Positions 1 through 7,803 are shown, counted from the first letter of the stretch. The stretch: DNA of 64,000 nt from CAWDJT01 sp963828705 (GCA_963828705.1 CAWHGA010000024.1:1-64000), one strand, 5' to 3'. The notes: a model not told the origin generated them from the sequence alone. Numbers and translations: made by a program.

Positions 1-148
1 TTATGTCTTTATGCGCCTTTTGAGTGTAACTCGCTAAACCGAGCGATACGAGAAGTGATTCCGTTATCTGTTCAATTATCGCATCCTTGCCCCTGATATA
101 ACGACCAAACTCAACTTTATGCTCCTCACCTCCGGTTCTACAAGCTTT
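1..148 (-). other. possible coding fragment running off the window start
   Basis: One minus-strand frame is open from a TAA at 149-151 to the window edge and reads like protein (KVEFGRYIRGKDAIIEQ, then LLVSLGLASYTQKAH). It has no convincing start codon, so it may be a truncated remnant or the 5' part of a gene whose start was lost. I do not recognise the family. Confidence 0.3.
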
Positions 149-216
149 TTATGTCATCGAAAAAGGTGGTGGCTAGCTAAAACGGCGATTTACCGAATCT
201 GAGAATTCCACACAAC

Positions 217-285
217 CCTCCTATATGGCGTTTCCCACTTCGCGGACTCGGGGTGCAACATATCCGAATCATAGGCTTGGCCCCC
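217..285 (-). repeat. dispersed repeat, copy A
   Basis: This stretch matches 4023-4091 in the same orientation, at roughly three quarters identity by eye. Shared blocks include GCGTTTCCCAC and GCAACATATCCGAA. A 74-codon open frame (190-414, minus) overlaps it, but without a recognisable family I do not call it a gene. The two copies bracket the cassette-like genes at 0.65-3.9 kb, which suggests remains of a mobile element, though no transposase is present. Confidence 0.5.
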
Positions 286-414
286 AGCCGGCCCATCGAA
301 AATCCCCCTCTGGTAGAACCGTATTCCTGTAGGCGCTAGTGAATACCATACCAAACCCTTAAGCTCAGAAGTCATGTTCAGTTTTGCGGTTCTACGAGGG
401 GCACTTTTGCTCAA

Positions 415-655
415 TATGACCGGGTTTGGAGGCAGCCACCGGTCAGCAGACCCCAGCTCTCACCCCCAGCCCCACTCCATCCTTGCGCCAATGGCGATAA
501 CCATGCACAATGTGGCCGAGTAAGCGCGCGACGCTCCACGCCCATGCTCATTTCCTGACTTCAACGAAATCCCCAACCTGATCGGTGGTTCAGTTCGACT
601 AAGCTCTTGCAGAAGCTCTTCATCTTACGGATCGATCAACCGAAGAGGTATGGCA
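415..655. other. intergenic, no gene seen
   Basis: No supported gene. The last bases (CCGAAGAGGT) give the ribosome-binding site of the next gene, and the same CCGAAGAGG string precedes the gene at 3431. Confidence 0.5.
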
Positions 656-874
656 ATGCAATTGCTCAAGGCAGGACAGAGACGGCGCAACAAGCCATTC
701 ACAGCCGTCGCCGTGATCCTCTTCGCGCTGATTGCCTTGGTGCATCTTCTACGGCTCCTCCTGGGCTGGGAGGTCACCGTGAATGGCACGGTGGTTCCCA
801 AATGGGTGAGCGTACCAGGCTTTGTGATCACGGCGGGGCTGGCATTGATGCTCTGGCGTGAATCGCGAAAGTGA
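656..874 (+). CDS. small two-helix membrane protein
   Basis: A 72-73 residue protein with a basic N-terminus (KAGQRRRNK) and two hydrophobic segments, at about residues 18-40 and 53-70, joined by a short polar turn (VNGTVVPKW). It is most likely an inner-membrane protein with the basic end inside. I chose the second ATG because AGAGGT lies six bases upstream; an ATG at 650 is the alternative. The function is unknown. Its small size, its isolation and the following 270-base spacer fit a gene carried on an integron cassette, as inferred for its neighbours. Confidence 0.6.
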   Translation: MQLLKAGQRRRNKPFTAVAVILFALIALVHLLRLLLGWEVTVNGTVVPKWVSVPGFVITAGLALMLWRESRK

Positions 875-1142
875 TAGGAAGCGAAGGGCAGCGGCCGATA
901 GATAGAGCAAATTCTGAAGCGTCGGGACCTACCCTCAGGTTCGCTCTGGAAAGCGGAGCCAAAGACTATGAGAAGGGCAAGGTCGTCATCGTGAGATGAA
1001 ACGTCAAAGTAATCAGCCAAACCGCCATGGTGCGTGATCTTTATGCCCAGGTTGAGGGAGGAGGGGGGGCCGCGAGGCTTCTTGCTGTCCAGGCTCGGCC
1101 GCCACCAAGGCCACCAGCGTCCATAGTGTATAGAGAGGTCAA

Positions 1143-1562
1143 ATGCCGCGACGGAAGGTCATTATCAACAAGGTCGGCGACCGGCACTACGAGCTCGCGT
1201 GCTCAGTGTGCGGCCGGACGGTCGTTGTCATCCGGTCGGGAATACGGGAAAATTGGGAGAATAGGGACACCACTGAATATCTGCAGTACAGGGGGATTAC
1301 GCATGAACCGCTGCCCGGGCTGGATGCCAAGCACGGCGAACGGATCTTTCCTTGGCTCGAAAAGGGCGACATAGCCGCGATTCACGGGTATTTCAAAGAA
1401 ATCGACGTGAGGATGGAAGACGGGATCGATGCTTATTGCCCCGAGTGTGATGCGATCTACTGCTGGACGCACTTTAGTGCCTACCAGGAATTCGACGATG
1501 GATTCTACGACTGTACGTGGGGGACGTGCCCGCAAGGTCATCGCCGGATCCTGGACGATTGA
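1143..1562 (+). CDS. zinc-ribbon-like hypothetical protein
   Basis: A 139-residue acidic protein with several cysteine pairs: CSVC near residue 20, CPEC near 98 followed by a Cys and His (CWTHF), and CTWGTC with a final His near 128. The arrangement suggests one or two structural zinc sites. AGAGAGG lies just upstream of the ATG, so the start is well supported. I do not recognise a named family. It stands alone between spacers of about 270 and 160 bases, like the other short genes here, and its role cannot be inferred. Confidence 0.6.
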   Translation: MPRRKVIINKVGDRHYELACSVCGRTVVVIRSGIRENWENRDTTEYLQYRGITHEPLPGLDAKHGERIFPWLEKGDIAAIHGYFKEIDVRMEDGIDAYCPECDAIYCWTHFSAYQEFDDGFYDCTWGTCPQGHRRILDD

Positions 1563-1724
1563 GCGGCAGCGCCGTCGCCAGCTGCAAACTCCTCTGCCAT
1601 TCAGGGTCGAAACGCGGTGCACGCAGGGGTAGCGTTGGCGGATTATACGCAACGAGTGTGCGGGCCTGGTAGCAGACCCAATGTCGCTATATAAACACCA
1701 TCAAGGATTAAGGGGATGGAGACT

Positions 1725-2501
1725 ATGGCAAAGCCAACTGACAAACCGAATGTGAAGATCATGCCCTGTCTTGATATGCAGAACGGACGGGTGGTCAAAG
1801 GGGTACAATTTGTTGATATCCGAGACGCCGGTGATCCCGTGGAATGCTGTCTCGCCTACTGCGAGGCGGGAGCCGATGAGATTGCGTTGCTGGACATAAC
1901 GGCCACGATCGAGGGCCGGGGCACGATGCTTGATGTTGTAAGGAAGGTAGCCCATGCTGCTACTGTCCCCTTCACGGTCGGCGGGGGAATCAGCGACCTG
2001 GCCACTGCCGCCTCGGTTCTTGAGGCCGGCGCCGACAAGATCTCCACCAGCAGCGCGGCATTTCGCAAGCCCGGAGTCATAGGCGAGATGGTCAGGGAGT
2101 TCGGGTCAAGCCGTGTGACTGTGGCTGTTGACGCTGCCGTGAATAAGGCCTTGCCGTCAGGCTATGAAGTCTACATAGACGGCGGCCGGACCCCTACCGG
2201 GGCAGATGCAATAGAGTGGATAAAACGGATTGACGGCTATGGTGTGGGCACAGTGCTGCCTACGAGCAAGACCACCGACGGAGTCAAGACCGGCTACGAC
2301 CTTCCACTTATCCGCAAGACCAAAGCGGTAACCTCTGCCGCAGTTGTGGCTTCAGGAGGAGCCGGCAAGCTGGAACATTTCTACGAGGCTGTCGAAGCCG
2401 GGGCGACTATTCTGCTTGCCGCATCGGTTTTCCATTTCCGGCTCATAGCAATCCCCGAGCTGAAGGAGTACCTGAAGAGCCGTGGCGTCCAGATCGCATA
2501 A
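1725..2501 (+). CDS. hisF: HisF-like imidazole glycerol phosphate synthase cyclase subunit, orphan
   Basis: A (beta/alpha)8 barrel of about 258 residues matching HisF along its length: IMPCLDMQNGRVVKGV with the first catalytic Asp (about residue 17), VGGGI for phosphate binding, VAVDAA with the second catalytic Asp, and GYDLPL and ASGGAG late in the barrel. HisF cyclises PRFAR with ammonia supplied by HisH, giving IGP and AICAR in histidine synthesis. No hisH, hisA or other his gene is nearby, which is unusual. The loop usually read as LLTSM is LPTSK here, so the protein is a divergent HisF or a paralogue. GGAG precedes the ATG at 1725; an ATG at 1716 is the alternative. Confidence 0.85.
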   Translation: MAKPTDKPNVKIMPCLDMQNGRVVKGVQFVDIRDAGDPVECCLAYCEAGADEIALLDITATIEGRGTMLDVVRKVAHAATVPFTVGGGISDLATAASVLEAGADKISTSSAAFRKPGVIGEMVREFGSSRVTVAVDAAVNKALPSGYEVYIDGGRTPTGADAIEWIKRIDGYGVGTVLPTSKTTDGVKTGYDLPLIRKTKAVTSAAVVASGGAGKLEHFYEAVEAGATILLAASVFHFRLIAIPELKEYLKSRGVQIA

Positions 2502-2767
2502 CACCCGCACTCGCAGGTGGATGATGCGGTGATGTGCCTTCGACCTCAGTGACCACTCGGCCGATAGGGAGTAGTGCCCAGCCATGACAATTGAGGCATC
2601 CCCCGATGGGCTCGTTTCCATCTATTGTTCAAGAAGCACAGACTGGTCCGGTTGGCAACCAACTGAACCGCCTTGGTACTTGATCCGTCGCCCGTTGGTG
2701 TGTAGGAGGAAACCCCCTGGCCGTTACCCATACGGATTAGGGTTTTTGATCTCGCATGGAATCACTC
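2502..2767. other. spacer, no gene seen
   Basis: A 266-base spacer between hisF and the NTF2-like gene. I see no gene and no clear recombination site, although its length matches the other spacers in this array. Confidence 0.4.
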
Positions 2768-3172
2768 ATGAATCGATTGACTGAGGTCGAAGCCGCTACC
2801 GCATATGCGCGTGCCTGGAACCGACTCGATCCAACTGAGTTCATTGAATTGCTCGCGCCCGATGCCCGCTACACATCCATGCAGGTGTTGCAAGATCTGG
2901 AAGGCCAAAGTGCCATATCAGACTATCTGATTGGAAAGATGCACACTGTCAAGACGCTGGCTGTCAATGACCCGGAAGTGAAGGTATTTGCCGAGCTTGG
3001 GAAGATAACCAAGGGTTCTGCTGGTCGTGACTGCGTTTGCATGGCGCAAGGACACAGCGACATAATAAAGGGTGTTGTACTTTTCGTAGTTGAGGGCGGG
3101 AAAGTCAAACAGGTTGACCTTTGTATTCCGCAATTTCTGGGTGTCGTTCGCAGCAGCGTCTATCCAATTTGA
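2768..3172 (+). CDS. NTF2/SnoaL-like small protein
   Basis: A 134-residue protein with the layout of the NTF2-like cone fold: an N-terminal helix (EAATAYARAWNRLDPTEF), the strand-turn LLAPDARYTS, a second helix (GQSAISDYLIGKM), then alternating beta strands (GVVLFVVEGGKVKQVDLC). Such proteins bind small ligands or act as isomerases or dimer modules, and no catalytic role can be assigned. I prefer the ATG at 2768, with GGA seven bases upstream, over the ATG at 2756. It is a typical stand-alone gene of the kind found on integron cassettes. Confidence 0.65.
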   Translation: MNRLTEVEAATAYARAWNRLDPTEFIELLAPDARYTSMQVLQDLEGQSAISDYLIGKMHTVKTLAVNDPEVKVFAELGKITKGSAGRDCVCMAQGHSDIIKGVVLFVVEGGKVKQVDLCIPQFLGVVRSSVYPI

Positions 3173-3290
3173 TAGACGTCATTGGACAACCAAGTCCCCT
3201 AGTCGCGGCACCACCACGGCATGCGGTTCCGCCCTTGCCTTCGGCTAGCACTTGTGCCAGTGATATTGCTCACTGACAGGATTCACATGC

Positions 3291-3334
3291 AGGGGACTTG
3301 CACCCCATAAGTTCACGCCCATGCCGGGCGTACA
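3291..3334 (+). repeat. 43-bp motif, copy 1
   Basis: The motif GGGACTTGCACCCCATAAG followed by the small palindrome GCCCATGCCGGGC and GTACAC recurs at 6488-6531 with a few differences. In both copies it directly precedes a hairpin and a new short gene, so it appears to be the conserved 3' end of a cassette abutting the recombination site. Confidence 0.6.
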
Positions 3335-3418
3335 CGAGTAGATGCACCGGACGGCGGGTACAGTGCGGCAGTTGCCAGTATCGCCTCGGCCCGCCGCCGG
3401 TTATCGGCACGGTTAGGC
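3329..3418 (+). other. attC-like integron recombination site
   Basis: The site ends in GTTAGGC (3412-3418), which fits the R' core consensus GTTRRRY. Arms ACCGGACGGCGGG (3346-3358) and CCCGCCGCCGGT (3390-3401) pair across the middle, leaving one unpaired base on the left arm, as attC sites do with extrahelical bases. The left core around 3329-3336 (GCGTACAC) is a poor match to RYYYAAC, so the site may be damaged. A gene starts 13 bases beyond GTTAGGC, the usual spacing for a cassette. Confidence 0.5.
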
Positions 3419-3430
3419 CGAAGAGGCATC

Positions 3431-3919
3431 ATGGAAGCCATCGATCGAATCATCATTCGTTCATTACGGTCATTTCTCGCCTACATCAACCAGAAAGAGT
3501 GGTTTGGTCGAGAAAATGAAGCGGTCAGTTTGTACGCCTTCGGATTTCTTCAGCGAGAGTGTTCGGACGAAGGTCCGCTAACAGATCCAACACAGATAGG
3601 AATAGAGGTTGGTGCGGCTGATACGCCCAAGAGCTCGCGGTCGCAGGTCCGAAAGGATCTCGTAATCTGGCCAGAACCTGGGGCGAATCGTTGGCATCCC
3701 GCCTCACCCCGAACCGAGCCACTGGCTATCATGGAGTGGAAGGTGTGGAGGCCTAAGATCAGGCCGAGTAAGACTCAGGGTGACATCGCTTGGCTCGTCA
3801 GACATTGCGGTTCGAGCGCGACGATCGGATACTCAGTCTTACTTGATCTCAGAAATCCCCCGGCGCGGCTGACCGCCGTCCGCGTGACATCGGCGGGTGC
3901 CCGAGATTTAGAAGTGTGA
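3431..3919 (+). CDS. hypothetical protein with PD-(D/E)XK-like signature
   Basis: A 162-residue protein beginning 13 bases after the attC-like core, with GAAGAGG as ribosome-binding site. The centre carries an acidic residue in a hydrophobic strand (RKDLVIWPEP), then LAIMEWKVW, giving the D...ExK spacing of the PD-(D/E)XK nuclease fold, followed by a helix (GDIAWLVRHC) and a strand (GYSVLLDLR). That order of strand, strand and helix fits the fold, but assignment by eye is tentative. If right, it is a small nuclease-fold protein carried by a cassette. No partner gene suggests a restriction or toxin system. Confidence 0.5.
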   Translation: MEAIDRIIIRSLRSFLAYINQKEWFGRENEAVSLYAFGFLQRECSDEGPLTDPTQIGIEVGAADTPKSSRSQVRKDLVIWPEPGANRWHPASPRTEPLAIMEWKVWRPKIRPSKTQGDIAWLVRHCGSSATIGYSVLLDLRNPPARLTAVRVTSAGARDLEV

Positions 3920-3934
3920 GCATATCGGCAAAAT

Positions 3935-3991
3935 CGGGTAACCGGGGGCTTTTCTCCCCCAGCCTCCGCACCACCCGGCATGCGGGCCGGC
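3935..3991 (-). ncRNA. structured element resembling a group II intron 3' end
   Basis: Read on the minus strand, this is CCGGCCCGCATGCCGGGTGG, then GTGCGGAGGCTGGGGG, a short loop, GCCCCCGG and a terminal ACCCGAT. It folds into nested hairpins (GGGGG with CCCCC, and CGGGT with ACCCG). The pattern resembles 3' ends of bacterial group II introns as I remember them, but no reverse transcriptase or intron 5' end is present. At best it is a truncated remnant. Confidence 0.25.
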
Positions 3992-4022
3992 ACTCGATAA
4001 TATTTGGGCCAAATTCAGCAGC

Positions 4023-4091
4023 TCCCCTATGTAGCGTTTCCCACATTCACGGATTGTGGGGCAACATATCCGAACCACATGCTCTATCTGA
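4023..4091 (-). repeat. dispersed repeat, copy B
   Basis: Second copy of the sequence at 217-285, same orientation. It lies just beyond the hairpin element and about 200 bases before the recombinase fragment, consistent with debris of a mobile element. The rest of 4092-4299 contains no gene I can support. Confidence 0.5.
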
Positions 4092-4299
4092 CCCATAAAA
4101 CCATCCTAAAACGTGACGGTAATAGGATTGGTCATTTCCCAAAAAAATGGCCTTCTAACATATTGAAATTTCATTTATTCCTCGTCGATAAAACGTGACG
4201 CAGTACCCTTTTTGGCTCGACATTTTCTTGATCTTTGGCGAGCCAGGATTTTCTTAGGTCTAACCCAACCAGGTTTTTGAAAGGGCTTGGTTACACCCA

Positions 4300-4983
4300 C
4301 TACCTAGAAGACCGCATTTGCTGACTATCGCCAAAATTTTTCCCGTTCTCCTGAACGAAGGCCCATTTCGGCATTGGCTGCCCCTTCTTGAGGGCTTCTT
4401 CCCGCATGGATGCTTTGTGCCCCTTTAGTACCTCCGTCAGTTGCCTAGACATATCCACCTTGCGGAGACGCTTATTCTTTGGGCTAGTCAGGCAATGCCG
4501 CGAAAATGCCTGCCGCATTTCTATGGATCGGCCGAAGAAATCCACTGCACCCCATTCTAGCGCCATCACTTCACCAAGGCGCATGCCTGTCCTTGCCGCG
4601 CAAAGGGAAAAGGGATAGTGGCGCGGATATAGAGACCTGACCGTGTTCAAAAAGACCTGCAACTCCTCTTTGTTCAAAGGGTTGATGTCGGCCTTTCGGT
4701 CCTTCCGCGGAATCAGCTTGGAAAGCTTCTGTGCGGGATTCACCGTGATGATCTCGTCATCAAGACCATGTGACATGATATTGCTGAAATAGGCCAGATG
4801 CTTTCTCACTGTAGCTGATGAAAGACCCTTCTTTTGTTGTTGGTATATGAAACGCTTTACCTCACCTCTGGTAATCTCATCCAGTTGCATCTTTCCGAAA
4901 AATGGCAAAATATGGTTTCGCAACTCGTTCTGGTAACTCTCGGCAGTGGAATACTTGAGCTCCGTTGAGCCATAATCCCAGCA
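4300..4983 (-). pseudogene. truncated tyrosine recombinase (phage/XerC-like integrase)
   Basis: The fragment shows the SAM-like core-binding domain (HILPFFGKMQLDEIT, then SSATVRKHLAYFSNI) and the start of the catalytic domain with the first catalytic Arg (CAARTGMRLGEVMALEW) and the beta-hairpin Lys region (SPKNKRLRKVDMS). It stops before the HxxR box and the nucleophilic Tyr, so it cannot be catalytic. Upstream the frame stays open to about 4983 (DYGSTELKYSTAESYQNE) with no start codon, so the 5' end is also missing. It lacks the extra domain of integron integrases and looks like a phage or island integrase. It marks past insertion near the cassette region. Confidence 0.75.
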
Positions 4984-5225
4984 CGGTTGTCCCTCAGTTC
5001 ATGGCATCGAGCCTGCGGGGTCAAACAGTACAAGATCCGCCCCTGTCCAACGCCCGAGCACGCAGGGGGCTGCGCCTTCAACTGCCGCCCCGACGCCACC
5101 TCCCTGAGAACGGTGTCCCTGCCCTTATGCTCCACTGTCGTGCGCCGTCCGTGACATTTCGGTGCCCCGAGCAACAGCATGCATGATTGTCACGCTCATC
5201 CAAAGCCCTCACGACGTGCCGCTGT
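4984..5225. other. intergenic, no gene seen
   Basis: Only short overlapping open frames without family resemblance. Nothing can be supported. Confidence 0.4.
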
Positions 5226-5663
5226 TCAGCCTATGCCTCTAATCGTGAAGTTGACCCCCTCGGTCTCCCAACGGTTATTGACGTCGTCAACGCTCCCGCT
5301 GTCTTCACTCTCGCCGGCCGGGAGCCTCGAGATGTGGACATGCTTCCCAGAGCTCTGCCCCGATAAGTCCATGACTCCTATCGTGTCGCCCCGCGCCACT
5401 GTTATCCCCTGCCAAACCGAGGGGTCGACATGCCCATACGCCGTGAGGGACCCATCTGACCCACGGATGACAACGGTGTTTGGAGCATCATCGCCCGGTG
5501 CCTGACCCGACAGGGCGCCTGTCACCGTGCCGCTTTCCATGGCAAGCACGTCATCGGTGTCATCGTTTCGCTTGACGACATCCTTGCCACGGTGTGAGGC
5601 CGAATATCCTGTGGTTATTCTACCGGTTATCGTGAAGGGCCCGCGTGGGTATTGATGTGACAT
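5226..5663 (-). CDS. M23/LytM-like peptidase-fold protein
   Basis: A 145-residue protein with the order of the LytM fold: SASHRGKDV (the HxxxD pair that supplies two zinc ligands), GTVTGALSG, VVIRGSDGSLTAYGHV, then QGITVARGDTIGVMDLSG and SGKHVHI with the H-x-H motif. M23 enzymes cut peptidoglycan cross-links; this one has no signal peptide or anchor, so its site of action is unclear. A near-ideal AAGGAGGT lies eight bases upstream of the ATG. It is shorter than most M23 proteins and consists of little more than the catalytic domain. Its flanks are decayed genes, suggesting it arrived with mobile DNA. Confidence 0.65.
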   Translation of the reverse strand: MSHQYPRGPFTITGRITTGYSASHRGKDVVKRNDDTDDVLAMESGTVTGALSGQAPGDDAPNTVVIRGSDGSLTAYGHVDPSVWQGITVARGDTIGVMDLSGQSSGKHVHISRLPAGESEDSGSVDDVNNRWETEGVNFTIRGIG

Positions 5664-5704
5664 GATCGTACCTCCTTTTCGTCATAGATAGAATAGTCTG
5701 CTGC

Positions 5705-6135
5705 CTCGCTCATATTACAGGAGCCGGAGGCAACAGAAACCCTCTTTCGATGAACTGCCGGACAATCTTTCAAAACGCTGAAACAAGTGCGTTTGTGTCG
5801 ATCTCTCTCGATGCAGCTATGGCGGTAAGGACCTCTCCGAGAGGCCTCCGGCGGTCGCAGGCGGCAATCACCTCTGCAACGTAACGGTCGATCTTTCCAG
5901 CGCAAATCAACCCTTTCCGGCAGCGGATCTCCACGTCTGTCTCAATCCATCCATCCGGAGTGGGCTCGTAGGATCTCTGGACCACCATATCAGGCTCCAC
6001 CCGAAGCCCCGCACTGAGCAACGCTTGGTCAGCCCTGGCCATCTTCAGGAGGTCCATGGTATTAAAGCCGCGCAGGAGCCTGGAGCCGATGCCCGTGAAA
6101 CATGGCAGCATTTCCCGCCGTTCTTCAGCGGGCAC
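5705..6135 (-). pseudogene. C-terminal remnant of a SAM-dependent methyltransferase-like gene
   Basis: The frame from 6135 has CRKGLICAGKIDRYVAEVIAACD and PLGEVLTAIAASREIDTNAL, typical of the small winged-helix tail that follows some class I methyltransferase domains. A TGA at 5770-5772 interrupts the frame, which then continues with KIVRQFIERV, as the family normally does. No SAM-binding motif is found upstream. I read it as a 5'-truncated pseudogene with a nonsense codon, although family identity is only a resemblance. Confidence 0.4.
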
Positions 6136-6487
6136 GGGTGAGTCTTGGCGTTGATCGGTTCTCTAACTTTCGTCGGTTGAGGTGCAATTATGACGGGAGA
6201 AACGGATGATTATTTTCCGCCCGGACTGCGAGGCATTCTCCGGCATTGGCTGGAATCTCTTGGAACAGAGCCTTTTGCACGAGTCAGGCAGATCCTTTGG
6301 TAGGCTCGTTTTCGAGATCACAGCCTTCCAAGATAGAGACGAGGAAATAGAGTTCCAATTGATGTGGCCACGGTGAGCGCCGTCGTCCACTGCCAGAGCA
6401 TGGGCGCTCGGTCGCGGTTGAGGACTACACAGCCAGGGAGCCAAAAACCTCCGGGGAGGTGTCGCCTGGGAGAAACCAGAAGGAATA
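6136..6487. other. intergenic, no gene seen
   Basis: A 350-base stretch with short open frames on both strands and no recognisable protein. It may be the lost 5' part of the methyltransferase-like remnant. Confidence 0.3.
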
Positions 6488-6531
6488 AGGGACTTGTACC
6501 CCATAATTTACGCCCATGCCGCGCGTACACC
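6488..6531 (+). repeat. 43-bp motif, copy 2, with adjoining hairpin
   Basis: Copy of the motif at 3291-3334 (GGGACTTGTACCCCATAAT, then GCCCATGCC and GCGTACAC). Fourteen bases on, GTTCCCG (6545-6551) pairs with CGGAAC (6557-6562), leaving one unpaired base on the left arm, as in an attC stem. No GTTRRRY core precedes the next gene (GTTCGAC at 6579-6585 is the nearest), so this site is probably degenerate. Confidence 0.5.
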
Positions 6532-6590
6532 AAGGGCATCAACGGTTCCCGTTATACGGAACGCACTGAACCCGCGAGTTCGACAAAGAT

Positions 6591-7040
6591 ATGAATGAGA
6601 TTCCACCATATGTGAAGAACGCCCTGGACAACTGGGACAACCTGTCTTTCGTCGCCTATGACTGGTACGAGAAATTTGGGCGAATCGCCATAGGGATTGA
6701 ACCTGACCCCAATGATCCGAATGTTGCGTGACTTCTTGCAGTCCAGCACGATTACAAGAACGGCAAACCAGACACTGACACGGCCCACCTGATTGCCACC
6801 TATGATCCCGACCATGAGATTGTCATTCAATTCATGCTTACTGACACGAATGTGCGGGCGCAACAACTACCGTGCCATAATCCCTATGGCCGGAAGCGCG
6901 ATGGCAGGAGCGAAGGGTGGCACAATGTGAAACGAACACAGGGTGCTCATGTTCGATATTGCCAAGTTCTTGCGCTTACGCTGAACTGGCGGCCCAATGC
7001 CTCCTGCCGGATTTCCTCGCTAAGGGGGGTGAAGTCGTGA
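6591..7040 (+). pseudogene. cassette-type hypothetical protein with in-frame stop
   Basis: The frame starts MNEIPPYVKNALDNWDNLSF and reads 46 codons to a TGA at 6729-6731. It then continues open for about 100 codons in the same frame with sensible protein (LLAVQHDYKNGK, LIATYDPDHEIVIQFM). The simplest reading is one small acidic protein disabled by a nonsense mutation. The C-terminal part after about 6860 turns basic and irregular, so a frameshift there is also possible. It sits immediately after motif copy 2, as expected for a cassette gene. No function is known to me. Confidence 0.45.
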
Positions 7041-7378
7041 AAACATCCCGCTGAACCCCCCTTCAAAGCAACTTTTAAGAGTCGATCCTGTTGAGTTGAC
7101 GCCTCTGCGTGCTGGCTGGAATTCAGGAATGGGCCTTTCCGGATGGAAATCAGATAGCATCTTCACCGGGCGAGGGCTCTCCATGACGATCCATCACTGA
7201 CATGGATTGTTGGCATGATTGACATCTGAAGAGCCACGGGTGACGTGTTGTGGTGAATCGGTGGTGATGCGGAAGGCCTTGAAAATACTAATCAGTACGG
7301 TTCGAGAGAAGGCAAATCAAACCGGAAAGAGTGGCAGAAGCCGTGGACTTCCTCGCCTTCTGCCCAGATTCAGCCAAT
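7041..7378. other. intergenic, no gene seen
   Basis: About 340 bases between the decayed cassette gene and the small minus-strand gene. No feature can be supported. Confidence 0.4.
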
Positions 7379-7561
7379 TCATATTTCTGAATAATTAGAC
7401 TTTAGTCCATACTCCTTAATGCTGAATTCTTCATAATATAGGATGGCATCCTGGAAGTCGCGCAGCCTCGTGCAATCATCGCTGCATTCTTCCTTATTCA
7501 TATGAACGTTCTCACAATGCCGGCAAGGACTTTCTATGGTTTTAGCAAGAGAAATAAACAC
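7379..7561 (-). CDS. small Cys-rich hypothetical protein
   Basis: A 60-residue protein with CRHCENVH and ECSDDC near the N-terminus, a possible metal-binding knuckle, followed by an acidic aromatic tail (YYEEFSIKEYGL). It starts with GTG, preceded by GGGAGGTGA at good spacing. Base composition is AT-richer than the neighbours, a hint of transfer. A plausible sigma-70 promoter lies about 215 bases upstream. The function is unknown. Confidence 0.55.
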   Translation of the reverse strand: MFISLAKTIESPCRHCENVHMNKEECSDDCTRLRDFQDAILYYEEFSIKEYGLKSNYSEI

Positions 7562-7775
7562 CGGATTTCACCTCCCCCTTGTTTCACCCATCCTCCGGAC
7601 AAGACAGCTTTTGCCCAAATGGCCCATCAACATCCCGACTCGATTGTGAGGATAGCTGTATCGAACATGCACACTGTGAGGTAGTTGATGAAGGATCAAT
7701 GGAACAGTCGCCAAATCCAGAGGGCGATACGGATCCAGCCTACTTGCACGGAACGCCTGTTCAGTAGTAGAGATT

Positions 7776-7803
7776 GATATATAATCTCAATAAGCCATGT
7801 CAA
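7776..7803 (-). promoter_or_regulatory. candidate sigma-70 promoter
   Basis: On the minus strand TTGACA is followed after 16 bases by TATATC, in a locally AT-rich stretch. It points toward the small gene ending at 7379. Its distance from that gene (over 200 bases) lowers confidence. The rest of 7562-7872 shows no gene. Confidence 0.4.

Noticed and set aside
4300..4983. Integron integrase for the attC-like site
   Set aside because: The fragment lacks the extra domain that marks IntI and resembles phage or island recombinases; it is also truncated.
6729..6731. Selenocysteine codon
   Set aside because: The surrounding residues do not form a redox motif and no SECIS-like hairpin was evident; a nonsense mutation is simpler.
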